Assembly (NCBI RefSeq): GCF_028745515.1 | Contig: NZ_JAQZSG010000007.1 | Span: forward strand, 120,239-184,238 | Source of the DNA: Paenibacillus thermotolerans | GTDB lineage: Bacteria; Bacillota; Bacilli; Paenibacillales; YIM-B00363 | Direction: 5' to 3' | DNA: 64,000 nt | Shown: piece after piece, positions 44,133 through 53,860 of the stretch | How positions within the stretch are numbered: the first letter of the stretch is position 1 | Layout of the letters: every line of letters begins with the position of its first letter | Translations under genes and position numbers: made by a program | Notes under the pieces: model-generated | The model's input: only the letters and a program-made list of their open reading frames with translations | What the model was told of the DNA's origin: nothing | Databases searched by the model: none

Positions 44133-45320
44133 ATGACTACACCTTTTTCAGCTGGAGGCTCTGCTATAGGTTACCTTTATCAATCCAGATATGCTCTATA
44201 CCTATTATTGCAAAGGATTGATTCTCAATTATCAATAGAGAAGTTGGATGACGTTGCTTTTGAAGATGGTTATTCACCTGCTGAACTCCTACAACTCAAG
44301 CACCATTTGAACTCAACTGCTTCCTTAACAAATGCTTGTTCAGATTTATGGAAAACAGTACGAGTTTGGAGTGAGGCACTAAAATCACAAGTTCCTTTAG
44401 CACGTCTAACATTAGTGACAACGGCGACTGTGCCACACGGCTCAATTGGACACTATTTGAAGGATAACCTTATAAGAGATCCTTCCAAAGCCAGATCTAT
44501 GATGCTTGATGTAATTGCTACGTCAGAAAGTCAAACGAATCAGACTGCATATCAAGCATTCTCTTCGTTAACTCCGGAGCAGCAATTTTCATTAGTTGAA
44601 AACATGTATATACTAGACCAATCACCAGATATTGTTGACGTTTCGGATAAGGTTAAAGGTCTATTAGCACTCTCGGTAAGAAGAAACTTAATAGATTCTT
44701 TATATGAACGGCTTGAAGGATGGTGGTTCCAGCAGGTCATAATCCATTTAAAAGAGCAATCAATGGGAACTATATCTGGAGCAGTCTTATCCGAAAAAAT
44801 ACATGATATCGCAGATCAATTGAGACCAGACAGATTACCAATTGATTATCAAAGCGATGTTCCCGAAGACCCACAAACTTACGATGGAAGACAGTTTGTT
44901 CAACAATTACAAATCATATCTCTAAGTGAAAAGAGAATTGAACTCGCTCTAAGGGATTATTATAGGGCTTTTATGCAGCGATCTAAATGGATATCTGACC
45001 ACCTGGTAAGTATCGGTGAATTGGAGCGTTACGAGAAACGATTACATGAAGCATGGGAAGAGTATTTTGAAATTTTAATTGAATCAGGTATTGAAGGATT
45101 AACTGGTCCAGAATTGGAACAAAGAGGGAAATCATTATACAATCGTTTGATGGAAGCGACCCATTTAACGATTAGACCAGGTTGTACAGAACCCTATGTG
45201 TTAAAAGGGAGTTACCATATACTTGCTGATAAAGAAGGAACCCCTTTAGGATGGCATCCTCATTTTAAGCAAGTACTTGATAAATTAAAAACGGCACATA
45301 AGGAAGGGGCTGCAGGATGA
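44133..45320 (+). CDS. ABC-3C system effector (Cap4-like nuclease-domain protein)
   Basis: The 395-aa protein begins with an FSAGGSAIGYLYQSRYALYLLL segment and then ELLQLKHH near residue 60. Together these resemble the dsDNA-endonuclease fold seen in Cap4 and related effectors, with D/E...Q-x-K catalytic residues. The remaining part is helical (ABC-3C C-terminal-domain type). In ABC-3C systems this component is the predicted effector. AGTAGGGGGG precedes ATG 44133. Its stop overlaps the start of the middle component (45317-45320). Family placement is from sequence pattern and gene order. Confidence 0.78.
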   Translation: MTTPFSAGGSAIGYLYQSRYALYLLLQRIDSQLSIEKLDDVAFEDGYSPAELLQLKHHLNSTASLTNACSDLWKTVRVWSEALKSQVPLARLTLVTTATVPHGSIGHYLKDNLIRDPSKARSMMLDVIATSESQTNQTAYQAFSSLTPEQQFSLVENMYILDQSPDIVDVSDKVKGLLALSVRRNLIDSLYERLEGWWFQQVIIHLKEQSMGTISGAVLSEKIHDIADQLRPDRLPIDYQSDVPEDPQTYDGRQFVQQLQIISLSEKRIELALRDYYRAFMQRSKWISDHLVSIGELERYEKRLHEAWEEYFEILIESGIEGLTGPELEQRGKSLYNRLMEATHLTIRPGCTEPYVLKGSYHILADKEGTPLGWHPHFKQVLDKLKTAHKEGAAG

Positions 45321-45796
45321 ATAGTTGGAACCAACGTCCGACTGAAGTAGCGAACCTCCTTAACCCCGCTTTTTGTGGGTACATACTTAAAGAATACGTA
45401 AAATCCTATGAAAGCGAAACTGGTACGGGTGTTCCGTTCGAGCTCATGTTTTTGTTATTACCTATTGTTTTGCATCGTCATACACGGGAGCAACTCCCTT
45501 CTACCATTCGAACGCACCTCCAATATTGGTTGCAATCTAATCCTGAAATTCGAATTGGCTTTGCAAATCGTGTAAATGAGATGATTGGTATTACGCGTGA
45601 GTCGATGTTATTTCTTATTCACAAGGGATATCTCACAGAATTAAATGGGCGCTTTTTTGCAACTGAGAAGAGATATAGAAGATTTCTTATTGATGACGAA
45701 ATTAAGGAGATCGCGAATAAAAGCAAATTTGTTGGTCGTTGGTTTTCTAACTCTTCAAGTTCTACTATTTATACAATGTGGGGGATTTGTCCATGA
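45317..45796 (+). CDS. ABC-3C system middle component
   Basis: The 159-aa protein is small and helical with RPTEVANLLNPAFCGYIL at the N-terminus and a long central helix (LPSTIRTHLQYWLQSNPEIRI), as in the 'three component ABC system middle component' families. It probably links the ATPase sensor to the effector. It overlaps the gene before and the gene after by 4 bases each (ATGA at 45317 and at 45793), so the three proteins are produced together. Confidence 0.8.
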   Translation: MNSWNQRPTEVANLLNPAFCGYILKEYVKSYESETGTGVPFELMFLLLPIVLHRHTREQLPSTIRTHLQYWLQSNPEIRIGFANRVNEMIGITRESMLFLIHKGYLTELNGRFFATEKRYRRFLIDDEIKEIANKSKFVGRWFSNSSSSTIYTMWGICP

Positions 45797-47745
45797 GTAT
45801 TCAGATCAAAGAGCTTGCTCTATATAATAAACAAGGGCGCAAGCGTATTGTTCCTTTTATTATAGGTAAGGTAAATATTATCACAGGAAAATCTAAAGTT
45901 GGTAAATCAGCAATTATTGAAATAATCGAATATTGTTTAGGAAGATCGGAATTTAGAATCCCCGAAGGTGTAATTCGAAATCATGTCGTATATTTTGGAA
46001 TAAAACTCATCTACGAACAACAAGAGATCTTAATCGTAAAAAAAGCTCCGGAAGGAAATGCGTTAAGTCAAAGCCAAATCCATCTAGAAGTAGGGGCAGA
46101 TATAGATTTTCCTGAAATTGACAACATAACAACAAATAGCAACGATGATAGTCTGGTTGATTATTTAGGAAGTCTGATAGGAATTTCGCCCAATCTACAT
46201 ATCCCTTCCGAGGGGCAATCGCGTGATCCATTGGAAGCGAATTTCAAGCACGCACGTACCTTTCTCTTTCAAAAACAAAGTGTTATAGCAAACGAATCTA
46301 TTCTTTTCCACCGACAAAACGAACCATTTATCCCGCAATCTATTAAGGATACGCTTCCCTACTTTCTAGGTGTAATTCGTGAGGATCAATTAAAGTTAGA
46401 GCAGGAACTTCGGCAAACAAAAAGGCAACTCAAGCTGCTGCAACGGAAATTTTACGAAGCTTCCACTATAGTTGGTAATTCAAATGCACAGGCAATCACT
46501 TTATTTGAAGAAGCGAAACAAGTTGGATTGTTGGATGAAAAGGTTCAATCGGGTGATTCGGATTACATTCTTAGTTGCTTAAAAGGCACTTTGAAATGGA
46601 AACCGTTTGCAGAACCCATATTCGAAACTGACCGTTTGCAGGAAATGCAATCAGAAAGACGAGGATTAATAGAGCAAATTGCACAAGTTAATGATCAAAT
46701 AAGTTCAGCAAAAGCTTATGCTGCCGAAGCTGTTGGATATACATTTGAAGCGAATCAACAAAGATTGCGACTTGAATCAGTACATTTATTTCCAAGTGAT
46801 GGTGACGGGCAAAATCATTGTCCACTTTGTACGTCTAGATTGGAGAACACCGTTCCAACTGTTGAGATGATTAATAACTCACTTTTAAATTTGAGAAATA
46901 ATTTAATATCTGTTGAAAGAGAACGGCCTAAACTACGGGAATTCCTGCAAAAATTGGAGTATCAACTACAGGCTTATAAAGAAGAGTTACAGTCGATTAC
47001 GAATGCTATGAACACTCTTTTGATGGAACAGCAAGTAGCCGATGATATTAAAGAAATCAACACAAGAATTGCCAGAGTGGTGGGCAGAATTAGTTTATTT
47101 TTAGAGAACTATCAAGAAGTCAACGAAGATAAGGACTTAAAAATACAAATTGCAGAATTAGAAGGTAGAATCGAGATACTTGAGCAGGAGCTTGATAAAG
47201 AAAAGAAAGATGAATTATTGACATCCGTTCTAAGCAGAATATCTACATACATGACAAAATGGGCTGAAGATTTACAACTGGAACATTCATCATCTCCATA
47301 TCGACTGGATCTAAAATATCTTACTGTCATTGCAGATCAAGAAGAAAGACCTATTCCAATGTACAGGATGGGCAGTGGCGAAAACTGGCTTGGTTGTCAT
47401 TTAATTTCACATTTGGCTCTTCATAAATACTTTATACAACGCGACAGACCCGTCCCATCATTTATTATTCTGGATCAGCCAACTCAGGTGTATTTTCCAC
47501 CGGAAAAGTATGAGGTTATGGAAGGTTTAGACGAAGAGCTGACAGACGAGGATCGATTAGCAGTTTCACGTTTATTCAACCTATTATATTCTGTTTGTAA
47601 TGAATTAGAAGGGAAATTCCAAATTATTGTATTAGACCATGCCAATATAGATGACGAAGACTTTCAGAGCTCATTAGTTGAAGAACCTTGGCGAAACGGA
47701 AGAGCGTTAATTCCTGTGGACTGGTTTGAGGAAGAGAACGATTAG
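45793..47745 (+). CDS. ABC-3C system SMC/Rad50-like ATPase (DUF3732)
   Basis: The 650-aa protein has an N-terminal P-loop ITGKSKVGKSAIIEIIEYCLG near residue 25, two long coiled-coil arms meeting near a CPLC motif (about residue 347, which may form a zinc-hook-like apex), and a C-terminal ATPase half with MGSGENWLGCH (signature-like) and IILDQPTQVYFPP (Walker B, near 560). This is the DUF3732 ATPase of ABC-3C conflict systems. It probably senses foreign DNA or replication structures and switches on the effector. ATG 45793 follows a run of G's at 8 bases. Confidence 0.87.
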   Translation: MSIQIKELALYNKQGRKRIVPFIIGKVNIITGKSKVGKSAIIEIIEYCLGRSEFRIPEGVIRNHVVYFGIKLIYEQQEILIVKKAPEGNALSQSQIHLEVGADIDFPEIDNITTNSNDDSLVDYLGSLIGISPNLHIPSEGQSRDPLEANFKHARTFLFQKQSVIANESILFHRQNEPFIPQSIKDTLPYFLGVIREDQLKLEQELRQTKRQLKLLQRKFYEASTIVGNSNAQAITLFEEAKQVGLLDEKVQSGDSDYILSCLKGTLKWKPFAEPIFETDRLQEMQSERRGLIEQIAQVNDQISSAKAYAAEAVGYTFEANQQRLRLESVHLFPSDGDGQNHCPLCTSRLENTVPTVEMINNSLLNLRNNLISVERERPKLREFLQKLEYQLQAYKEELQSITNAMNTLLMEQQVADDIKEINTRIARVVGRISLFLENYQEVNEDKDLKIQIAELEGRIEILEQELDKEKKDELLTSVLSRISTYMTKWAEDLQLEHSSSPYRLDLKYLTVIADQEERPIPMYRMGSGENWLGCHLISHLALHKYFIQRDRPVPSFIILDQPTQVYFPPEKYEVMEGLDEELTDEDRLAVSRLFNLLYSVCNELEGKFQIIVLDHANIDDEDFQSSLVEEPWRNGRALIPVDWFEEEND

Positions 47746-48514
47746 CAATAATAAACGCTATAGAGCCCAAAAATAAAAAGCGATTACCCCCATTTGTTGG
47801 TCATTGTTTTATGTTATGTTAGAACATGCCAAGTAGAGTTCGAAACAATATTTGCAATCTTATTAACTGATTCTAGATGCGATTGGATAAATTGTATCAT
47901 GACTAAATGATACAATTTATCATTTCGGTTCCACTTTGCCCCAATTTTCCAGTCGCATTAGAGAATATGACCGACTGTGGTTCAAAATTGGCCAAAAAAT
48001 CGTTTTTATGATTCGGATTCCTCGAACATTTATCTTAAAACCCGAAACCCCTTGATACGACTGGGTTTTCTCTCGGAAAAATCCTGAGATGCTCAAATTC
48101 CAATTTCTTATCTTGACAGGATTAAATTCGCAGGTGGTAGTTTACCTTAAAGATCACAGTACGAAGCCGAGATCTAACATAAGATCTTGGCTATTTAGTT
48201 TAGTAACAATCATCATTATGTCATCCCAGTATTATTGTTATTATTAATTCATAATTTCCGGCAGTTGACGGCGTAAGTTGACCTGCTATTTGTGGTCAAT
48301 CCTGACCAAGCAAGGGTATGCGGAAAAGGGAAACAAATTCTAGACTTTCAATTCATCCGTCTTTATTTTGCCCTTATTGTTAAGCCTTCTGATAGATCAA
48401 GACATCTGTATTGTTTTTGAGTTGTAACACACGTTACGAGGAGGTTAAAAGGATTTTGTTATTATTTGCCGAAGTCGTCTAAGTATATAACGCATTTCTG
48501 ATTGGGTGAATGAC
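47746..48514. other. Gene-poor region with inverted repeat between defence modules
   Basis: About 770 bases without a recognised gene. A perfect 15-bp inverted repeat with 6-base loop lies at 47886-47921. A weaker pair AAAACCC / GGGTTTT lies near 48039-48077. The piece 48270-48300 carries tandem GTTGAC motifs that look like the end of an IS21-type element, but no transposase is seen. It is probably a scar of past insertions. Confidence 0.5.
47886..47921. repeat. Perfect 15-bp inverted repeat downstream of the ABC-3C genes
   Basis: The arms GATAAATTGTATCAT and ATGATACAATTTATC enclose GACTAA. It could be a terminator of the ABC-3C operon, though the following T-run is short, or a protein-binding palindrome. 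Confidence 0.6.
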
Positions 48515-49381
48515 ATGAAACCGGAAGAACTAAAACAAAAATTTGCGAATCTAACCATATGGAAGAAAAACGGTCAAAGAGCTCCGCACAAACCGCTTCT
48601 CATCCTTTATGCACTCGGACAGTATTTGAACGGTAAAACAAATCTTCCCTACGAAGAGGCGAGAGTCAAGCTTAAGAACTTGCTCACCGAGTTCGGACCG
48701 GCTCGTAAGTCGTACCACCCTGAGGAACCTTTCGTACGATTGGTTGGTGACGGAATCTGGGAGTTAGACACAGCGGTTGATAAAAGAAATCCAAATGATA
48801 AAAAATTACTCGAAAACGGAGTTGCCGGTGGCTTTAACCCGGATGTTATCTTGTTACTGGATAATAACCGTACGTTAGTGATGGAGCTTGCCATGCAGGT
48901 GCTAGAGGAGCATTTTCCGGATACGATGCATGAAGATATTCTGGAAGAGGTCGGGCTTCACTATCATCTCACTCGTAAGAAATCGCGGGATCCGTATTTC
49001 AGGGAGCGAATCCTTCGAGCTTATGAGCATAGCTGCGCGATATGCGGTTTTCATGTCCGCTTAGGCAATGTCCTGGTAGCGGTTGAAGCGGCGCACATCC
49101 AATGGCATCAGGCGGGTGGGCCGGATCGAGAAGAGAATGGAGTGGCTCTTTGTTCGCTCCACCATAAGCTTTTTGACCGTGGAGTATTCACTATTTCATC
49201 TGATAAAGAGGTACTCGTAGCTGAAGGTGCCTACGGGACACAAGGCTTTGAAGATTGGCTTATGAAATATCACGGTAAGGCAATAAGATCTCCTATTCAC
49301 CCGGATTATGCACCAAGAGATCATTTTACAGGGTGGCATTTTCGGGAAGTGTTTAAAGGTCCGGCTAGGTATAGAGCGTAA
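48515..49381 (+). CDS. Phosphorothioate-DNA-binding HNH restriction endonuclease
   Basis: The protein of about 288 aa has an N-terminal sulfur-binding-domain pattern (LTIWKKNGQRAPHKPLLILYALG at residues 12-34, FVRLVGDGIWEL near 80) and a C-terminal HNH nuclease with a Cys/His site (CAICGFHVR near 173, AAHIQWHQAGG near 192, GVALCSLHHKLFDRG near 211). Proteins of this build are type IV enzymes that cut DNA carrying phosphorothioate modification. ATG 48515 has GGGTG 6 bases upstream. The next gene is a PLD-DEAD-DUF3427 helicase, a frequent neighbour. No dnd/ssp modification genes are visible nearby, which fits a restriction-only role. Confidence 0.85.
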   Translation: MKPEELKQKFANLTIWKKNGQRAPHKPLLILYALGQYLNGKTNLPYEEARVKLKNLLTEFGPARKSYHPEEPFVRLVGDGIWELDTAVDKRNPNDKKLLENGVAGGFNPDVILLLDNNRTLVMELAMQVLEEHFPDTMHEDILEEVGLHYHLTRKKSRDPYFRERILRAYEHSCAICGFHVRLGNVLVAVEAAHIQWHQAGGPDREENGVALCSLHHKLFDRGVFTISSDKEVLVAEGAYGTQGFEDWLMKYHGKAIRSPIHPDYAPRDHFTGWHFREVFKGPARYRA

Positions 49382-49419
49382 AAACATCATGTTTCTCATT
49401 CCCATGAAAGGGCATACGT

Positions 49420-52400
49420 ATGCTTACACTTGGAATCTACGAACAAGTTGTCAACGAGATGCTTGTCACAGAGATTCAGTCGCTAATCGAAGAATGGGAA
49501 GCAGATTTGAAGCATATCGATAGCGCCGTATCGGCTAAGCTGTTGGGTCAGTATATGGGGCGGTTGCTTACTCAAGTTCTTCTTTATATTGAAAACTCGG
49601 ATGACACAGTGAAGGATCATGTCGCTCTTTGCAATGAAATTATCCGACATACAGCAAATACCCTTGAGCGTGGTACGCTTCATTTTGGATTGGATCGTGT
49701 GCTGCTCGAAATTATCGACTCACGCAAGCTCCCGAAGTTAAGTAAGCCGGAGCGGGAAGCGATGCGCCCCAGCACATCACTTGCATTGAGCTCACTTTTT
49801 ACCGGGGACAAGCGGGAACCGAGCATGATGGCGGAGTTGAGAAAGGAAATCCAAACGAGTGACAGAATCGATTTCCTTGTTTCTTTCATTAAATTCAGTG
49901 GTCTTCGGCTCTTGCTCGATGATCTAAAAGCATTTACCTCCCGCGGCGGCCAGCTTCGCGTAATCACGACATGCTATATGGGTGCAACGGATTATAAAGC
50001 AGTGGAGAAGCTTGCCCAACTTCCGAACACGGAAGTGAAAATTTCTTATGATACGAAAACAACTAGGCTCCACGCGAAGTCGTACGTTTTTTGGCGGAAT
50101 ACCGGTTACAGTACGTTATACATAGGTTCTTCAAATATGTCCGAATCCGCTATGACAAACGGTTTAGAATGGAATGTGAAGCTGACACAGCAAGATGCAC
50201 CGGATATTTTGAAAAAGGTTGACGTAACCTTCGAGCATTACTGGAATAACCAGGAGTTTATGAGCTATATACCACAGCTCCACGCAGCGGAGCTTCGAAG
50301 AGCGCTTCGATCGGAGCGGGTTAGCGGCCAAGAGGAAGCTGTGCGGAGGGCACATTTTTTTGATATACAGCCTTACTATTACCAGCAGGAGATCCTGGAT
50401 AAACTGCAAGCGGAACGCGAAATTCATCATTATTATCGCAATCTCGTCGTCGCGGCCACGGGTACGGGTAAGACGGTCATTTCAGCCTTCGATTATCGTC
50501 GATTTCGTCAGCAGCACCAGGGGTCGCCTTGTCGGCTGCTTTTTGTGGCGCATCGAAAGGAGATTCTTAGTCAAAGCATAGAATGCTTTCGATCCGTTCT
50601 TCGAGATTTAAACTTTGGGGAAATGTTGGTTGGCGGGGAAACCCCATCTAGTCTGGATCATTTATTTGTATCGATTCAGTCTTTGAATTCGCAGGATCTC
50701 ATCGGCCGAACATCTCCGGATTTCTACGATTACATCGTTGTTGACGAATTCCATCACGCCGCCGCGCCATCGTATCAGCAGCTAATGAATTACTTTCAAC
50801 CCAAGGTGCTATTAGGTCTCACCGCAACACCCGAGCGTGCCGACGGAAAAAACGTTACGGATTACTTCAATGGAAGGATCGCAGCTGAAATTCGTTTATA
50901 CGAGGCCATCGAGCGAAAGCTGTTAAGTCCGTTTCACTATTTTGGCGTTACGGATTGTGTTGATTTGAGCGACCTAAGCTGGCGATATGGAAAATATGAT
51001 GAATCCGAGCTAGAAAATGTTTTCGTATTCCAACATAAGCAAGCGAATGAACGGGTTCGTTATATTTATTCGGCGCTTGAGCGTTATTGTACGAATATGC
51101 ACGATATTATCGGGATCGGATTTTGTGTCTCAAAGCGACATGCGGAGTTTATGGCGCAGCAGTTTAGCGTTCTAGGAATTCCATCGGAATATCTTATTTC
51201 TGAATCGGCCGACGAAGTTCGTGACACGGTGAAACAGCGTTTGGTAAGGAAAGAGATCAATTTCGTCTTTGTTGTCGACCTTTATAATGAAGGTGTCGAT
51301 ATTCCGGAAATTAACACGGTTCTATTCCTCCGTCCGACGGAAAGCTTAACGGTTTATTTGCAGCAGTTAGGGCGGGGACTTCGTCTCTCCGAGGGTAAGG
51401 AAGCGCTGACGGTGCTCGATTTTGTCGGTCATGCGCGCCGTGAGTATAATTTCGAGGATCGTTTTAAGGCGTTGCTGCCTAGAAATCGGAAATCCGTGGT
51501 GATGGAGATTGAACAGCATTTTCCCAATGTACCTCGGGGTTGTTCCGTCATATTGGAGAAGAGAGCTCAGGAAATTGTCCTGGATCATATTAAAAGTTCA
51601 ATCAACAATCTGCGGAATATTCGGCGAAAAGTGCGTGATTTCTTCGAGCATCAACCGGATGCTAGAATCGGTGATTTTTTCGAAAACTATCATGTGGATC
51701 CCGTTGAAATCTATGGAAGGCAAAAGAAGGGTAACGATTTCCGGAATCGGTGTTGCGGAGAAGGTTGTTCCTTATGATATAACGATTGATTCGGAACGGG
51801 AACGCGTTCTTGCGAAAGGGCTGGAGCGTTTATCATTTAATAATTCGGTTCGTTTTTTAGAGACCTCACTTCGATTCATAGAGAATATTCGGACGGTAAA
51901 AGGACAGGCGTTATTAGGTCTATCAGAAGAGGAACAGAAATTGCTCCTTATGTTGTATTACACGTTCTGGGATGCGGGATTATCGGAGCTTAAGGAGCAG
52001 CATTTTGACCATGTGGAATCCGCGTTGTATTGGCTGATTGAAAATCCACTCTGTTTCGAAGAACTGAAGGATGTTATTCAATACCAGTGCGATAAGATCG
52101 ATATCGTAGGTCGAGCCATTCCCGAGTTAGGCAGCGACGTTCCTATTGATTTATATTGTAACTATACGATTGATCAGGTATTGGCCGCACTCGGCAAGCA
52201 TAAGGCTTGGAAGCACAGTCATTTTCAAGAGGGAGTTCTACACCTTAAAGATCGTAACATGGATGTATTCTTTATTACGCTGAACAAGTACGAAAAGGAT
52301 TACTCGCCCTCAACAATGTATCACGACTACGCCATCAATGAGCGTGTTTTTCATTGGCAAACTCAAAGCCGCACGACGGTAACATCGCCAACCGGGCAGC

Positions 52401-52603
52401 GTTATATTAACCAAAGGAAGACGAAACACCCGGTGCTGCTCTTTGTTAGGGATAAGAAGAGTGAGGGAACCGTTACTATGCCTTTTACTTGCATTGGGCT
52501 AGCAGATTACCAAAGCCACAGTGGGTCAGCGCCTATTAGTATCGAATGGAGAATGAGAGAGGCATTGCCTGCTTTCGTGCTACAGACTGCGGTTAAAGTG
52601 TAA
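49420..52603 (+). pseudogene. PLD-DEAD helicase-DUF3427 protein, interrupted by a frameshift
   Basis: The first frame (49420-51777) encodes an N-terminal phospholipase-D-like nuclease domain (HAKSYVFWRNTGYSTLYIGSSN near residue 217), then SF2 helicase motifs (ATGTGKTVI near 346, VDEFHHAAAPSY near 440, LTATPERADG near 467, QQLGRGLRLSEG near 648) and the first part of DUF3427. The rest of DUF3427 continues in another frame from about 51730 to 52603. Joined, the protein would have about 1060 residues, the usual family length. The shift lies in or near the purine-rich stretch at 51718-51735. It could be a sequencing error, a real mutation or programmed. AAAGGG precedes ATG 49420. Confidence 0.85.
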
Positions 52604-52616
52604 GAAGGGAGAAAAA

Positions 52617-52943
52617 ATGCCTACATATAACAAGCTAGTTCGTGATCTCATTCCAGAAGTGATACGCAGCCAAGGCAAAGCGGCAAACATCCGTACATTG
52701 GAGAAAAACGAATATGTGGTTGAATTACGCAATAAACTTCATGAGGAAATTGGGGAGTATCTCTTAGCCAACGACGATCAATCTGCAGTTGAAGAGCTGG
52801 CGGACATTTTGGAATTGATTTATGCTCTTGCAGCAACGCATGGATCCACTCCGGAACAACTGGAGAAAGTGCGAGCAGATAAAGCAGCTAAACGCGGAGG
52901 TTTTAAGAAAGGTATTTTTCTTATCAATGTTGAAGATGCTTGA
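52617..52943 (+). CDS. MazG-like nucleoside triphosphate pyrophosphohydrolase
   Basis: The 108-aa protein starts YNKLVRDLIPEVIRSQGK and has the metal-binding pattern LHEEIGEYL...AVEELADILELIYALA of all-alpha NTP pyrophosphohydrolases (MazG/phosphoribosyl-ATP pyrophosphohydrolase-like). It would hydrolyse a nucleotide triphosphate to the monophosphate. AAGGGAG precedes the ATG, 13 bases after the helicase gene, so it is probably in the same operon as the SBD-HNH enzyme and helicase. A role in nucleotide-based defence is a guess from that position; a housekeeping role is equally possible. Confidence 0.85.
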   Translation: MPTYNKLVRDLIPEVIRSQGKAANIRTLEKNEYVVELRNKLHEEIGEYLLANDDQSAVEELADILELIYALAATHGSTPEQLEKVRADKAAKRGGFKKGIFLINVEDA

Positions 52944-52979
52944 TGTATACATGCCTATTTCGAAAGGAGGGCGTTGATT

Positions 52980-53366
52980 ATGACAATGGAACACAAAACC
53001 ATTACTTCGCAGCAAGGACTAGCGATGGTCGAACAAGTGCGCCGCATTTGCGAGCCGCTCCCTGAGGTAGAGGAGATCATCGACGGATTCGGCCATACGG
53101 TGTTTAAGGTGAAAGGCAAGACGTTCATCATGATGGGAGAGAACGATAAAGACGGCACCACCGGCCTATCGTTCAAGTCGGATCGGGAAAACCAAGAGAT
53201 TTTGCTGCAATCTGGACGATACGTCAAAACACCGTATATCGGCCACCACGGCTGGGTGTCGATGAAGAAAGGCGAGTCGATCGATTGGGACGAGCTAGCC
53301 GTTCTGCTCAAGGAAGCCTATTTACGTGCAGCGCCGAAGCGATTGGTGAAGCAGCTGCAAGGATAG
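52980..53366 (+). CDS. MmcQ/YjbR-family DNA-binding-like protein
   Basis: The protein of about 128 aa has the family pattern: an early LPEVEE, then GHTVFKVKGKTFIMMGEN, a mid-chain TGLSFKSDRE, TPYIGHHGWVSMK, and a C-terminal helix LLKEAYLRAAPKRLVKQL. The fold is CyaY-like and members are thought to bind DNA, though the function is not established. ATG 52980 has GGAGG 9 bases upstream; a TTG at 52974 is too close to that site. It probably marks the right shoulder of the island. Confidence 0.88.
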   Translation: MTMEHKTITSQQGLAMVEQVRRICEPLPEVEEIIDGFGHTVFKVKGKTFIMMGENDKDGTTGLSFKSDRENQEILLQSGRYVKTPYIGHHGWVSMKKGESIDWDELAVLLKEAYLRAAPKRLVKQLQG

Positions 53367-53463
53367 ATTATGGATCTCCTGGCGATTATGCTATGGAGAT
53401 TTATTTTGTTTACAAGAACAGAAGTAAATCTAATTATTTATTTCATAAAAGTAAATGAATTTC

Positions 53464-53501
53464 TTTACCCGGCTCGGAACCCGTGGTAGAATTTGGGTAA
53501 A
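53464..53501 (+). promoter_or_regulatory. Promoter of the toxin-antitoxin pair with flanking inverted repeat
   Basis: TTTACC at 53464-53469 and TAGAAT at 53487-53492 are separated by 17 bases. The arms TTTACCC (53464-53470) and GGGTAAA (53495-53501) enclose both boxes, an arrangement expected for autorepression by the antitoxin. A strong AGGAGG at 53507-53512 follows. Confidence 0.55.
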
Positions 53502-53521
53502 TGGTCAGGAGGTTATAACGG

Positions 53522-53800
53522 ATGCCGCCAAATAACCGTCAAATCTTATCAATGATTTCGATGCTGGCTCGAGACGGCTTCTTCGTCCTTACTGAACATG
53601 CAACCGAACAAAGGATTAGATGAGGAATGACAACGGCAGACGTTGAAGACATCCTTTGCAACCCTACCAGATTAATCCGAACGGACACTGACGAGGAGGG
53701 GTTGGAAAAACACAAAATGGAAGAAGGGTCTAAACGTCAAAAGCTTGCAATTACAATTACTGGAGATAAATTAATTGTAGTGATAACGGCAATGGATTAA
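53522..53800 (+). pseudogene. DUF4258-type toxin gene with an in-frame TGA
   Basis: The 93-codon frame opens with ATG after AGGAGG, is interrupted by TGA at 53621-53623 (codon 34), and continues in the same frame to TAA at 53798-53800. Across the stop the protein pattern is HATEQRIR-stop-GMTTADVEDIL, where DUF4258/MqsR-like proteins have H-A-x-x-R-x-x-x-R-G-I-x-x-x-D-V. One base change from CGA or similar would explain it. An internal ATG at 53627 could restart the C-terminal part. The paired YgiT/MqsA-type antitoxin starts 60 bases downstream. Confidence 0.75.
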
Positions 53801-53860
53801 CCTCCTTCGCCTTTTGAACACATTTATAAATAAATAAAACTAATAATAGGAGTGAACCAG

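Noticed and set aside
48260..48330. Possible end of an IS21-type element (tandem GTTGAC motifs)
   Set aside because: No transposase or second end is visible, so it is only noted in the description of the gap.
48515..52943. A full Dnd/Ssp phosphorothioate modification-restriction system
   Set aside because: No dndA-E or ssp-type modification genes are seen; only a reader endonuclease and helicase are present, so a stand-alone restriction role is preferred.
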